A DNA stretch of 34,450 nucleotides from Paraburkholderia elongata (GCF_013177735.1 NZ_WOEZ01000265.1:1-34450), one strand, 5' to 3'; positions 23,597-32,685 are shown, counted from the stretch's first letter. A program made the numbers and translations. The notes: generated from the sequence alone by a model not told the origin.

Positions 23597-25075
23597 TCGC
23601 CCCTGAACAATTCGCTTCTCGTACTGCCGGCGTCACACCATCACGCCGACGGCAATGCAGTGGTTGAGCAAGGCCGCGAGAATGAAGACGCAAAAAAGCC
23701 GCAGCTTCCTCAGGATCATCCGCAGGTTGTGGCCGGCGCCGCACAGCACCGCGTGCATCGCGTCGCCGAGCGCGCCTTTGACCCAGTTGCGATCAAGTTT
23801 TCCGTCTGTCTTCATGTGGCCGATGGCTGGCTCGATTGCACTTCGCCGTCTGATCATCGCCCGTAGTCCACGTGTGATACCCCGCCGCAAGCCCGGGTGA
23901 TAGATCTTCACGCCGTCGACCGCGACACCCTTGTATCCACGGTCGACGATGGCGACTTCCGGCGTGGCGTCGCTCAGGATTGCCGCCTGTTCCAGCGCTT
24001 CAGCCAGCGTATGACCGTCGTACGGACTGCCCGGCATCGAGCGCATGCCCACCACGAGTCCTTCCTTGTGAATTGTCGTGATCGACACTTTCACGCCGAA
24101 TTCGTACGGCTTGCGCGCCTTGCCTTTGGCCAGACACTCGACTTCCGGCGCGTGTAGCGCATAGAGCTTGTTCTTGTCCTTCGGCTTTTGCGCCAGGATG
24201 CGCTTCGTGCGGCCAATCAGCTCCATCAATGCAGCTCGACCTGGGTCTGCCACCTGGGCGACCTGTCGCTCCACATCGCGCATCACCCGTCCAACGCGTG
24301 AACGCAGCGTGCGCAGTGCTTTCTTCATGCGTTTGTACTGCTTCGCGTGAGCGTAGCGGCCAATCTGCAGCCCCAGACGCGGCGCCTCGCGGTTGTAGTT
24401 CTGCCTCAGCTTCAGGCCGTGCCGCTCTGCGGCCTTCACCAGATGTTCGCGACACCGCTCGAGCAGGCGTGAATCGGTTGGATGGGCGATCGCTTTTTCC
24501 ATCACCGTTGTGTCGACGATCACCCGCTTCACGCTCGCGGTCTTGATCACACCGGCACGTTTCGCTGCTTCGATCGTCTCGGCCAGCAGCTCTTCAACGC
24601 CGGCTTCGCCCAGTCGTTTGCGCCAGCGCGTCAGGCTCGACGGGTCGATCGGCGGCTTGGTCTGCAGGTACGTTTCCCCTGTGAACACCTGCCAGTACGG
24701 GTTCTCCACCCATGCCAGACGACCTCTTCGTCGGACAGATCGAACGCATGCTGCAAATACAGCAGCCCCGCAATCAGGCGCGGCGAGCTCGCCGGTCGAC
24801 CCTTGCCCGACACGAAGCTCTCGCTCAGCGACGCGCCCAGCCGTTCCCAGTTGATCAGGTCAGTCAGGCGCACCAGCGGATGCTTCAGGTTGATCTGTTC
24901 TCGCAGCGGTTGCCGGAAGAAATCTCCCTCCGTCACAGGCATCTTCGGACCCATCTGCACCTCATCGAAAAATGCAGGATTCTCGCGTTAATGTGCCAGG
25001 TTCCTGCAAATCTCACAACACCATTTCGGCCTCAAAGCTCCATCGTACGAGGCCCTCCGGGTTATTCAGGGCGGA
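23597..25075 (-). mobile_element. IS5-type insertion sequence with defective transposase
   Basis: The element is about 1.48 kb. Its ends are imperfect inverted repeats: TCGCCCCTGAACAA at 23597-23610 and, read inward from the right end, TCCGCCCTGAATAA at 25075-25062 (11 of 14 identical). Identical 8-bp repeats CTAATGAG flank it. The transposase fills most of the element and reads leftward. The 8-bp repeat is unusual for IS5 elements, which mostly duplicate 2-4 or 9 bp, so the exact tips may differ by a few bases. Confidence 0.75.
23633..24960 (-). pseudogene. IS5-family DDE transposase, frameshifted
   Basis: The first frame (ATG at 24960) gives the usual N-terminus with F-F-R-Q-P-L-R-E-Q-I-N and A-F-D-L-S-D-E-E-V-V. 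At about 24713-24718 it leaves the natural frame, which resumes as E-N-P-Y-W-Q-V-F and runs to 23633. One missing G would restore V-W-x-W-V-E-N-P-Y-W. The second part holds the DDE triad: I-V-D-T-T-V-M-E-K-A, V-A-I-V-D-R-G-Y-K-G and S-A-I-E-P-A-I-G-H-M-K. IS5-group transposases of this type are single-frame, and no slippery run is present at the break, so I take it as a loss-of-function mutation or sequencing error rather than programmed frameshifting. Confidence 0.88.
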
Positions 25076-25364
25076 CTAATGAGCGGGAAGGTCCGAGCCG
25101 CGAATGCCGCTTCCCGCCATCCGGTAGACGCCTGCAAACCGCTCGCGGGACTCGGGTGATATCGACGCGTGTCCCGGACCCGCCAGCGGTTTCTACGGAC
25201 CTTAAGGTGAGCTTTTTCGGGAGCAGTGCGCGGTCACACACCTTGCGCAGCATTCGCCCGATGCTCGCGCCGTACCGGTTCGCTTCGGTAATGCACCTCG
25301 ACGCGCATTTTCGCGCGAAGGTTGGCACCGACAGAATCGCCGAGCTGTACCTGTCGGTTTTCAT
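25062..25364 (-). CDS. Hypothetical protein, 3' end replaced by the IS
   Basis: The ATG overlaps the stop of the preceding gene as ATGA, so translation is probably coupled. The product opens M-K-T-D-R-Y-S-S-A-I-L-S-V and has a basic helical middle (I-G-R-M-L-R-K-V-C-D-R-A-L). Its last five codons or so and its stop lie in the inverted repeat of the IS, so the present C-terminus is not native. Removing the IS and one copy of the 8-bp repeat joins it in phase to the frame that ends at 23410. No family is recognised. Confidence 0.5.
   Translation of the reverse strand: MKTDRYSSAILSVPTFARKCASRCITEANRYGASIGRMLRKVCDRALLPKKLTLRSVETAGGSGTRVDITRVPRAVCRRLPDGGKRHSRLGPSRSLVRPE
25076..25083. repeat. Right direct repeat flanking the IS
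   Basis: CTAATGAG is identical to 23589-23596 and lies immediately outside the right inverted repeat of the insertion sequence. Confidence 0.6.
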
Positions 25365-25684
25365 TTGGTTGCCTCAAGCCGCTCGCGCAGCCAGTCGGTC
25401 ACTGTAGCTTCCGGCGGACAGCCGTATTCGAGCAGCACGAGCCGGATATCGTTAAGCACCTGTTGAACCGCCTCGTACACGTAACGCGACACGTAGTTCT
25501 CCTGATCCTGTCCGAACACCGTCCCTACGTCGATGTCGATCAGCGCGAGGCGCATGCGACCCAGCAGCTCGCGCTGTGAGAGCGTCAGGTTCCTGTCACG
25601 CAGGGTGCGCGTGGCGTCTTCAGCCAGCCGCTCACGCTGCCGTGACTGCAACTGCGCGATGCCCTTCAGGGTTTCCTGTTTCAT
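25361..25684 (-). CDS. Hypothetical protein
   Basis: A 107-residue soluble helical product with GGGGA 7 bases before its ATG. The N-terminal half is charged and coiled-coil-like (L-Q-S-R-Q-R-E-R-L-A-E-D-A-T-R). The middle reads L-L-G-R-M-R-L-A-L-I-D-I-D-V-G-T-V-F, and the end L-L-E-Y-G-C-P-P-E-A-T-V-T-D-W-L. No family is recognised. It is the first gene of a coupled pair whose second member is cut by the insertion sequence. Confidence 0.65.
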   Translation of the reverse strand: MKQETLKGIAQLQSRQRERLAEDATRTLRDRNLTLSQRELLGRMRLALIDIDVGTVFGQDQENYVSRYVYEAVQQVLNDIRLVLLEYGCPPEATVTDWLRERLEATK

Positions 25685-26347
25685 GATTTGGTCCCCGTTT
25701 CATTTTTGTCGTGCCGGTCAAAGCCGGCGTGTGATCATTGGTCGCCTGTCCGATTGCGCGCTGCAATCTATGCGAGCAGTAGCGCGCCCGGTTCAGGCCA
25801 CGGCAAAAACTTCCCCCATGCCGCGGATCAACAATACCCATTTGCCGATGATTTTCTGTGCGCTGATACGCATTGGGCGATACCCCTGCCGTCGTTTGAA
25901 TCGCGGCGATGAAAAAAACACCCCGACCGCGTTCTCGGCGGCCTTGCCCGTAGAGATGGAATACCCCCTACACCCTGCGGGAAGGCCCGCCAAGGCGACC
26001 AGGCGGCCCGCCACGGGCGTGCACGCCGCCGGTTGACCGTGCGCAGGTCCGACGTGCGGCAGGCCGTTGCGAGATGTTTTTGGTTCAGGCCACAAGGCAC
26101 GCCGATTACCGCACTCGTCCGGCGCGCCCGTGTGGGCAGTCACATTGCGTCGAGCGCAGTTGATAAACCGGCCCTCGGTAATCTTCCCCAAACAAGTACA
26201 GACCACCGGGGGGGTCTCAGTCTTGAAACACTCACGCCCGAATCTGTGGCTTGAAGAAGGTTGGTTGTGGCTCTTAGCCAATGGATACGCTGCGCCCGAG
26301 TCAATGGCACGCTTAATGCGTATCGCAATCGAAAGGGGGAGTCAAAA
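25685..26347. other. Long gap without a recognised gene
   Basis: Frames on both strands here (for example 25793-26281 on the minus strand) lack domains and ribosome-binding sites. GGGGGG near 26210-26216 and the AAGGGGGAG before 26348 stand out. The latter serves the exported-protein gene that follows. No promoter could be placed with confidence. Confidence 0.35.
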
Positions 26348-26833
26348 ATGACAAAGTTAAAAATTGCACTTGTTGCCTTTCTTGGGTTGCTGTTGGGAGC
26401 ACCGGCGTTTGCTCAGTCGAGCAGAGAATTGCAACGTGCATTCATGAAGATCGATGCACAGATCGAGACAGGCATAAATTATCGCGTTTACAACGTACTC
26501 GTCGGCGACGCAAACCTTGAATTAAAATTGTATGCCGCGTCGAAGGAAGGAGTGCAACACCCGCAGGCCATAGCTAGCTTCAAGAGTTCCCTCCTCCAGT
26601 ACGCTCTCGCCGCTAGTCTCTGGGAGCGCAAGTTGCAGGGTGCAGGCTGGAAGACAATTTCTCCTACCGAGCCGATGTATCGAGGATTAGTGACTTCATA
26701 TCCCGATGCAACGAAGTCATTAAAGGAAGGCGGCGCCATGTGTGATGATAGAACGCTGAGCATTGAGTTTCTACTACCTCTTATCTGGCAACGCGCCGGT
26801 GAGCAAAGCAAGCTGGCAATGAGCTTGATGTAA
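26348..26833 (+). CDS. Exported hypothetical protein
   Basis: A 161-residue product with a clear signal peptide (M-T-K-L-K-I-A-L-V-A-F-L-G-L-L-L-G, cleavage after A-F-A) and AAGGGGGAG 6 bases before the ATG. The mature part is helical, with two cysteines at most, and ends without a membrane anchor, so it is probably periplasmic. No family is recognised. The codons (AAA, TTA, ATT, AAT) are visibly AT-richer than those of its neighbours, which suggests recent transfer. It lies next to a phage-type HNH fragment. Confidence 0.75.
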   Translation: MTKLKIALVAFLGLLLGAPAFAQSSRELQRAFMKIDAQIETGINYRVYNVLVGDANLELKLYAASKEGVQHPQAIASFKSSLLQYALAASLWERKLQGAGWKTISPTEPMYRGLVTSYPDATKSLKEGGAMCDDRTLSIEFLLPLIWQRAGEQSKLAMSLM

Positions 26834-27055
26834 AGCTTCTTCGATGGTCGCGACGGACGCGCGCCAATTCCCGAAACCGCCGCCGTCGCACGCCCCCGAC
26901 CACCGCCAACCGTACCCGCGTTCGTTTGAAGTCACCCGCCGACCATCAACATTTTTACGCACCGCGCTCAGATGCACGGCGCACTGACCATGCCGCGCCG
27001 TCACAAGCGCACGGCATCCGGGGTGTCTGCACGGACGGCGGGCACGGGCAGGCAT
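26774..27055 (-). pseudogene. N-terminal fragment of phage HNH endonuclease
   Basis: The first 55 or so residues read R-P-C-R-H-P-G-C-R-A-L-V, then C-A-V-H and S-N-E-R-G-Y-G-W-R-W. This is the zinc-binding C-x-x-x-x-C...C-x-x-H start and linker typical of the small HNH endonucleases near phage terminase genes. The HNH core itself is missing: after about residue 57 the frame continues as unrelated sequence that overlaps the end of the exported-protein gene on the other strand. It is therefore a prophage or phage-island scar. Confidence 0.6.
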
Positions 27056-27109
27056 GGTCGATCAGGCCGTTTTCTGCGTCGCGCGATTCTTCCTTTCCAG
27101 GTGGTTCAG

Positions 27110-27430
27110 TCAGGCTTCATCGTCCCGCAGATGCGGCCTCGTCGCCGCGACGCATTCCTGAATAATTTCTTCGCAGCGCTTGCGCAGTTCGGGAACCTTC
27201 AGTCTTCGTTCGAATAGATCGAGCTTGAGCTTGTCGTCCGCGATTTCCGATTAACGTCGTGAGAATTCTGCTTGCTGGTCGGCGATGTTGACCTGTCGGT
27301 GAGCAATTCCGACCTGTTTCCAAGCGATCAGGAGTCCGACCACCGTCAAGGCAGCCGAGGGAACGAGCCGGAGTATCTCAAGACTCCAGTTAACAGATTG
27401 CGGATCTGCAGGCGCCATATGGAATTCCAT
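27110..27430 (-). pseudogene. Frameshifted membrane-anchored hypothetical protein
   Basis: The first frame (ATG at 27430 or 27418) gives one transmembrane segment (V-P-S-A-A-L-T-V-V-G-L-L-I-A-W) followed by a coiled coil V-N-I-A-D-Q-Q-A-E-F, then a stop near 27251. A second frame continues naturally with D-K-L-K-L-D-L-F-E-R-R-L-K-V and C-E-E-I-I-Q to a stop at 27110-27112. The combined layout (N-terminal helix, then a Lys/Leu-rich L-x-L-F-E-R-R stretch) is known from small membrane-anchored proteins of unknown function in proteobacteria. The break makes it inactive unless it is a sequencing error. Confidence 0.6.
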
Positions 27431-27887
27431 CGGGACGTAAGAAGTGATCTTGAGGAAGCTTCGATAAAAGAGACTGTATCTGACAGGCCTTGCACCTGTC
27501 ATTCCCTGAACTATCGCCGCCCGGGAAGACCCGGCAAAGTGACTTTGAACGGCTTAGTTCGACCCGTAACAGTCACTCGCTGGCCTCTCTGCGAATGACC
27601 GGAGTTCGGTTGTTTCTGCCTTTCGCAAGGCCTGAGGCCAGGCCGCTCCAGCGTCTTCGGCTATGCGGCATGCGAGACCGAGAGCGCGCTGAGACAATCG
27701 GGAACATAGGCGAACGTCAGCCCGAGACGATCCTTGAAGGCCGCGGCGGCAGATCGCCTCGCGCGACGCGAACTGGCGAGTCAGCGCCAGGCATTACACC
27801 TGTGCGCCCAGCCGCGCCAACTCCGAACTCCAGAGTTCGACCAGGGTGTAAGGCCTCCGCAGCAGCCCTCCCGTCCCGAACTCAACC
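27431..27887. other. Gap without a recognised gene
   Basis: Short frames only. A leftward stretch near 27670-27760 reads A-A-A-F-K-D-R-L-G-L-T-F-A-Y-V-P-D, which looks like decayed coding DNA but cannot be assigned. No terminator or RNA gene is recognised. Confidence 0.35.
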
Positions 27888-29396
27888 CTAACCCCAGAAC
27901 GCCTTCCCCATCGGCTTCATCCGAATCCCCGGCGCCAGCCGAGTCCACGGCAAATCGGCCGGATCCGCCGTCATCGGGCCAGGCGCCTTGGCGACAAGCA
28001 CCGCGTGGGCGATGCCCTGGAAGTCGGCGCGGAAGTGTACCGAACTCTTGTTGACGAGGATCTTCATCTTTTCCGGTTCGACGCCGCCTATGCGATAGAG
28101 ATTGCGGTCGAGCATCTGCGCCTTGCCGCCACTCACGACGATTAGTACGCCGTCAATGCGCAAGCAGGCCACGGGCCCGACGTCGGCGAGCATGCCGTTC
28201 ATCATCGGGCCGTCATAGCGGCACACGCCATCGGACAGGCTCACGACCTCGAAGCGCGCATGGAGCGGTTCGTCGCCGGGGACACCGGAGACGCCGCCCA
28301 GCGCCACCTCGATGAACGCGCCGACACCGGCGCAATGGGCCGCAGCCGCAGCCGCCGGATCCCAGATCAAGCCGATCGCGGCGCCCTTTGCGCCATTGCG
28401 CAGCAGTGCGCGCAGCATGCCCGTCGTATTCGAATCGCCGCCCGCACCGGGGTTGTCCTGTGTGTCGGCGATGATGACCGGTTTGCCGGCACCGTCGGAG
28501 AGCCGCATTGCCTCGCGTACCGCGTCGTCGGGCGACAGGAACGGCACCTGCCACGCGGCTTCATCGGCCAGCATCTTGTCATAGAGGGCCTGCACTGCGG
28601 CGTCGGCCGACGCGGCGTCGTCGCCATAGCCCCAGATCACCGGGCCGCATTCCGGGAAATCAGCCGCCGGAAAGCCGGGCGAGAACGATAGCGAGGCCAC
28701 ACCACCGGTCTCCAGCGCCGCGAGCTGCGCGTACATGCCGCGCGACGGTTCGAGCAGCGTGCACATGCCGTTGATCGGGATCAGGAACGGCAGCCGGCGC
28801 GCGGCGCGATGCAGCGGACAGCAGCCCGCTGCCTGCCGGTCGAGCAGGCGCTCGAGCAACGTGGCCGCGCGTTCCCCAGTCTCGGCCATGTCCACATGTG
28901 GGTAGGTACGGTACGCGACCAGCGCGTCGGCCTCGCGCAGCATCCGCCCGGTCACGTTGGCGTGCAGGTCGAGCGACGCGACCAGGGGCACGGCCGGGCC
29001 GGCCGCCGCGCGCACCCGCTCGAGCAGCGTGCCTTCGCCGTCGTCGGTATGCTCGGCGACCATGGCGCCATGCAGGTCGAGGTACACCGCCTCGAAGCCG
29101 CCCATGCGAACCGCCTCAACGATCTCGCCGGCAATGCGCTCGAAGGCGTCCTCGGTGACATGGGCCGACGGGCTTGCGCCCGCCCAGATAACCGGCAGCA
29201 GGGACCAGCCACGCCTTTCGGCCGCGGCGATGAACCCGCCCGCCGGAATATTGACGTCGCGTAGCGCGAGCACGTCATCGCCGCGCACCATGGCCGGGAA
29301 ACCCTCGCCACGCTCAAAGTTCGTGTAAGCAGCCTTCGATGGCGCAAACGTGTTCGTTTCGTGCTGAAAGCCTGCAATCAGAATGCGTGTTGCCAC
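27888..29396 (-). CDS. M81-family metallopeptidase (MlrC-like)
   Basis: A cytoplasmic zinc hydrolase related to MlrC, which completes microcystin breakdown in sphingomonads; most homologues act on other small peptides or amides. The 502-residue length is standard. The N-terminus A-G-F-Q-H-E-T-N-T-F, the metal-site segments Y-L-D-L-H-G-A-M (residues 105-112), S-L-D-L-H-A-N-V-T (141-149) and Y-P-H-V-D-M (165-170), and the D-x-x-D-N-P-G-A-G-G-D-S loop (I-A-D-T-Q-D-N-P-G-A-G) are all present. The frame is open to 29456, but the GTG at 29396 has GGAG 8 bases before it and matches where the family begins. It lies 108 bases downstream of an MFS importer gene on the same strand, so uptake and hydrolysis of one substrate is likely. 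Confidence 0.93.
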   Translation of the reverse strand: MATRILIAGFQHETNTFAPSKAAYTNFERGEGFPAMVRGDDVLALRDVNIPAGGFIAAAERRGWSLLPVIWAGASPSAHVTEDAFERIAGEIVEAVRMGGFEAVYLDLHGAMVAEHTDDGEGTLLERVRAAAGPAVPLVASLDLHANVTGRMLREADALVAYRTYPHVDMAETGERAATLLERLLDRQAAGCCPLHRAARRLPFLIPINGMCTLLEPSRGMYAQLAALETGGVASLSFSPGFPAADFPECGPVIWGYGDDAASADAAVQALYDKMLADEAAWQVPFLSPDDAVREAMRLSDGAGKPVIIADTQDNPGAGGDSNTTGMLRALLRNGAKGAAIGLIWDPAAAAAAHCAGVGAFIEVALGGVSGVPGDEPLHARFEVVSLSDGVCRYDGPMMNGMLADVGPVACLRIDGVLIVVSGGKAQMLDRNLYRIGGVEPEKMKILVNKSSVHFRADFQGIAHAVLVAKAPGPMTADPADLPWTRLAPGIRMKPMGKAFWG

Positions 29397-29504
29397 GGTC
29401 GTGTCTCCAGAAATCGGTCGGGGCGCCAGCGGTACAGCCGTCAGCGCAGACGGCATAAGCCGCGAATAGTGTTGATGTGCTTGCGGACCCGCGGGCCAGC
29501 GTCG

Positions 29505-30824
29505 TCAGGCTTTCGCCACCGCGCGCTGGTGCGCGGGCAGCCGGTTCGCCACGAGCACCGCGGCGCCCGCGACCAGCAGGGCGACCATGACCAGCAGTCC
29601 GGCTTCCATGCTGCCCGTCGCCGTGCGGATCGTGCCGATGATGGTCGGACTCAGGAAGCCGCCAATCAGGCCAATCGTATTGATCAGCGCGATTCCGCCC
29701 GCTGCCGCGTCGCCTTTGAAGTATTGCGACGGAATCGCCCAGAACACCGAGTAAGCCGCCCACATCATCGCCGTGGCGATCGTCATGCAGAGCAGTGAGA
29801 CCGCGAGGTTGCCGCTTGCGACCGTCGCCGCAGCCAGCGCGATCGCGCCGACCAACGCGGGCACCGCGCTGTGGAAGCGGCGCTCGCCGCAGCGGTCCGA
29901 GTTGCGGCCGATGACGACCATCGCGATCGCGGCGCCGATGTACGGGATCATCGAATACAAGCCGATCTGCATGGTATCGGTCACACCGTCGGCCTTGAGG
30001 ATCGACGGCAGCCAGAAACTCACGGTGTAGATGCCGCAGATCATGGTGAAGTAGGCAAATGCCAGCAGGTACACGCGCGGGTCCCGCGCCACTTGCCCGA
30101 ACGAGTGATGACTGCCGCTGGGCGTGTGCAGGTCGGCGGCGAGCATCCGCTTCTCGCTGTCGGTCAGCCATTTTGCGTCGGCCGGCTTGTCAGCCAGCAC
30201 CTTGAGTGCGAGCACGCCGAGCAGCACGCATGGCAGGCCTTCAACGACGAACATCCACTGCCAGCCGGCCAGGCCGTGTGCACCGGACAGACCTGTCATC
30301 AGCCACGTCGACAGCGGCGAGCCGAAGATGCCGCCGATCGGGCCGGCGAGCATGACAATCGCCATCACGCCAGCCATGCGTCGCTGGCCGTACCAGTAGG
30401 TCAGGTAGAAGATCATGCCGGGTGCGAAGCCGGCCTCGAACACGCCGAGCAGGAAGCGCAGGGCGTAGAACGTGGTCTCGTTATGGACGAACATCATGCC
30501 CGCCGAGGTCAGGCCCCACAGCACCAGGATTCGGCTGATGGTCTTGCGTGCACCGATCCTGGGGAGCAGGAGGTTGCTCGGGATCTCGAACAGGACGTAG
30601 CCGAGGAAGAAGATACCTGCGCCGAGTCCATAGGCCGCATCGGAGAGACCCAGATCGCTCTGCATGAGGAGCTTGGCGAACCCGATATTCACGCGATCGA
30701 GATAAGCGAACGTGTAGCACAGCAGCAGGAACGGCAGTAGGCGCCAGTTCAGTTTTCGGTACAGGGCCTGACGGGCCGGGCTGTCTTGCGCGGTCAGGTC
30801 TTGTGGGGTCGGATTGGCGGACAT
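29505..30824 (-). CDS. MFS transporter, anion:cation symporter (ACS) family
   Basis: An inner-membrane importer of organic anions, of the GudP/ExuT/phthalate type. The 439-residue product has 12 predicted helices with a central loop around residues 200-245. The N-terminus K-L-N-W-R-L-L-P-F-L-L-L-C-Y, L-D-R-V-N-I-G-F-A after helix 1, and G-I-F-F-L-G-Y-V-L-F-E-I-P-S-N in helix 2 are ACS hallmarks. GGGAGAGAG precedes the ATG. It is divergent from the LysR gene, whose operator candidate lies between them, and followed by the M81 hydrolase. It therefore probably brings in the hydrolase's substrate under LysR control. Confidence 0.94.
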   Translation of the reverse strand: MSANPTPQDLTAQDSPARQALYRKLNWRLLPFLLLCYTFAYLDRVNIGFAKLLMQSDLGLSDAAYGLGAGIFFLGYVLFEIPSNLLLPRIGARKTISRILVLWGLTSAGMMFVHNETTFYALRFLLGVFEAGFAPGMIFYLTYWYGQRRMAGVMAIVMLAGPIGGIFGSPLSTWLMTGLSGAHGLAGWQWMFVVEGLPCVLLGVLALKVLADKPADAKWLTDSEKRMLAADLHTPSGSHHSFGQVARDPRVYLLAFAYFTMICGIYTVSFWLPSILKADGVTDTMQIGLYSMIPYIGAAIAMVVIGRNSDRCGERRFHSAVPALVGAIALAAATVASGNLAVSLLCMTIATAMMWAAYSVFWAIPSQYFKGDAAAGGIALINTIGLIGGFLSPTIIGTIRTATGSMEAGLLVMVALLVAGAAVLVANRLPAHQRAVAKA

Positions 30825-30904
30825 GTCTCTCTCTCCCTTAGTGCGTATGTTTTCGATGCGGTGTCGATAGGTGGATCGTCGGGCAGAAGAATAAACAGAG
30901 CAAG

Positions 30905-30930
30905 AGCAACTTAAGTAGACTAATGTTGCT
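30905..30930. promoter_or_regulatory. LysR-type operator candidate
   Basis: AGCAAC at 30905-30910 and GTTGCT at 30925-30930 form a perfect 6-bp inverted repeat with a 14-base AT-rich centre. It sits in the 144-base gap between the divergent MFS and lysR genes, next to the lysR start: the usual place for an autoregulatory LysR recognition site. Confidence 0.5.
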
Positions 30931-30968
30931 TTTTGGCCAACGCTTCACATGTCGACCTGGATTCCAAC

Positions 30969-31922
30969 ATGCGCGAACTGAACCAGCGCCGCTTGCGCTA
31001 CTTCCATGAGGTACTCACGCACGGCTCGATCCGTGGCGCGGCCGACAGCATCAACACGTCACCGTCCGTCATTACGCGGCAGATTCGGCTGCTCGAGGAG
31101 GAGATCGGCGCCCCGCTGTTCGAGCGCCACGCACGCGGCGTGCAGCCGACCGAGGCCGCGGCGCACCTGCTCGAGTACTGGCGGGGCTGCCGCTCCCAGC
31201 AGGAACTGTTCGAAGACCGCCTGCAGGCGCTGCGCGGGCTGCAACACGGCCAGGTGCGCATCGCCACCAGCGAGGGTTTTGTCGACAGCCTGATGGACGA
31301 GGTACTCACCGATTTCTGCGCGCGCTATCCGAAGCTTGATGTGGCCATGGACATCCTCCCGGTCAACAACGTGCTCCAGGAAGTGGCCGAGAGCCGTGCG
31401 CATATCGGCCTTGCCTATAATCCACCGACACATCCGGATATTGACTACATCGCAACGTCGTCGCAGCCGGTGGTGCTGCTCGTCCACGCCGGACACCCGC
31501 TCGCCGTGCGGGGCGGATCGGTCGAGGTGCACGAACTCACTGAGTATCCGCTCGCGCTGATGCCGCCCGCTTTCGGCCTCGGGCAGGTCGTGCAGATGCT
31601 CGCCTACGCCGAGAACATTCAAATCCGCCCAACCTTTACAACCAATTCCCTCGCGGTGCTGCGCCACTTTGTCAAGCGCAACAATGGCGTCACGCTGATC
31701 GGCGCATTCGCGGCCTATCGCGAACTAAAGGCAGGCGAGCTCGTTGCGCTGCCAATCGCGCATCCTTTGTTGGAAGCTGCCAAGGCGCGGCTGTTGGTCA
31801 AGGCGGGACGGCCGCTCAGTGTGGCAGCCGATACGTTGTTACGCTGCATCCTTCGGGATATGCCGATGTTCGCAGATTGGGGGACGGCGCAAGGGCAAGA
31901 CAGCTGCACGCAGCAGGCATAG
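30969..31922 (+). CDS. LysR-family transcriptional regulator
   Basis: A cytoplasmic regulator of 317 residues. The N-terminal winged helix-turn-helix (about residues 4-62) reads L-R-Y-F-H-E-V-L, S-I-R-G-A-A-D, S-P-S-V-I-T-R-Q-I and L-E-E-E-I-G-A-P-L-F-E-R. The effector-binding domain of the periplasmic-binding-protein fold follows from about residue 90. A TTG at 30933 opens the frame 12 codons earlier, but the ATG at 30969 matches where the family begins, although its ribosome-binding site is poor. It is divergent from the importer and hydrolase genes and should sense their substrate or a breakdown product. Confidence 0.94.
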   Translation: MRELNQRRLRYFHEVLTHGSIRGAADSINTSPSVITRQIRLLEEEIGAPLFERHARGVQPTEAAAHLLEYWRGCRSQQELFEDRLQALRGLQHGQVRIATSEGFVDSLMDEVLTDFCARYPKLDVAMDILPVNNVLQEVAESRAHIGLAYNPPTHPDIDYIATSSQPVVLLVHAGHPLAVRGGSVEVHELTEYPLALMPPAFGLGQVVQMLAYAENIQIRPTFTTNSLAVLRHFVKRNNGVTLIGAFAAYRELKAGELVALPIAHPLLEAAKARLLVKAGRPLSVAADTLLRCILRDMPMFADWGTAQGQDSCTQQA

Positions 31923-32685
31923 AACAAACTGAAACTGCCACCAACAATCCGGCTGCAGCCTGCGGCTCGCCGCGCGATGTTGGCATTTTGTTTACGCTGG
32001 AATGCGGCGTGCGTTCCTGCGGATCGCCTGCCGTTCTCCCAACGGGAACGAGACCGCCGTTCGAACTTGTCGCGGGCCCGACGTCAGCAAAGCTGACTAC
32101 AGCCGCCGTTGGCCGACGGTCGTGCCAACGTCGGGTTTGGCCGACATGTATTCGTAGCCCCTCTGGCAGGTTTCGGATGCGAACCAGCCGTCCGAATGGC
32201 GGCTCTGCGGGATGGACAAGTGACCGCAACTGGCCGTTCACTGCCTGACGGCGACCGGCAGCACGCGACCCGAAGCGGGCCGTCAGGGCATCGTGCAGGC
32301 AACGGCCCTTGTCGCAAGCAAAACGGACATTCTTCATACGCGACAGGCTGCGGGCATATTATCAGCCACCACTGCACATTGGGCGAGGCGGACTCAGCGA
32401 ACAAAGGGGGCGTTAAAGTTCTCGAGCCCGCCCTTCTGCTTGTTTCCCGACTAGCCGGCAAGTCTGCCGTCCGTCGCCACAGGATTACCCGTCGAACGTA
32501 CCGCCGGCCCCGTGGCGTCAAATTTCCGAGCTCGCCGTGTTGGAGAGAGCGGTTGCGTACAGTCCCTTGCCGCGTTCTTGTTGACCAACAGCCGATCGTT
32601 ACCTTGACTATAGAGAGATGGGGCCGCCACGAATTTCCTGCAACGCGCGCGACCTAATCGTTTCTTTCGTCGCAGGGAGGAGCGT
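31923..32685. other. Long gap without a recognised gene
   Basis: About 760 bases with only overlapping, domain-free frames on both strands. It contains GC-rich imperfect repeats (CCGACGT, GGCCGTTCAC and similar). An AT-rich patch with GACTATAGAG at about 32605-32614 is a possible promoter region for the amidohydrolase gene, but no well-spaced -35/-10 pair is present. Confidence 0.35.

Noticed and set aside
24700..24730. Programmed ribosomal frameshift in the transposase
   Set aside because: There is no slippery A- or T-run or stimulatory structure at the break, and transposases of this IS5 type are normally single-frame.
25793..26281. A 162-codon minus-strand frame in the gap after the IS flank
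   Set aside because: It has no ribosome-binding site, domain or consistent codon bias, and it overlaps equally long frames on the other strand.
28809..29264. A 151-codon plus-strand frame inside the M81 gene
   Set aside because: It is a shadow of the metallopeptidase, whose motifs are complete on the other strand.
31816..32337. A 173-codon minus-strand frame overlapping the 3' end of lysR
   Set aside because: It overlaps a solid gene, and the rest lies in repeat-rich intergenic DNA without a start signal.
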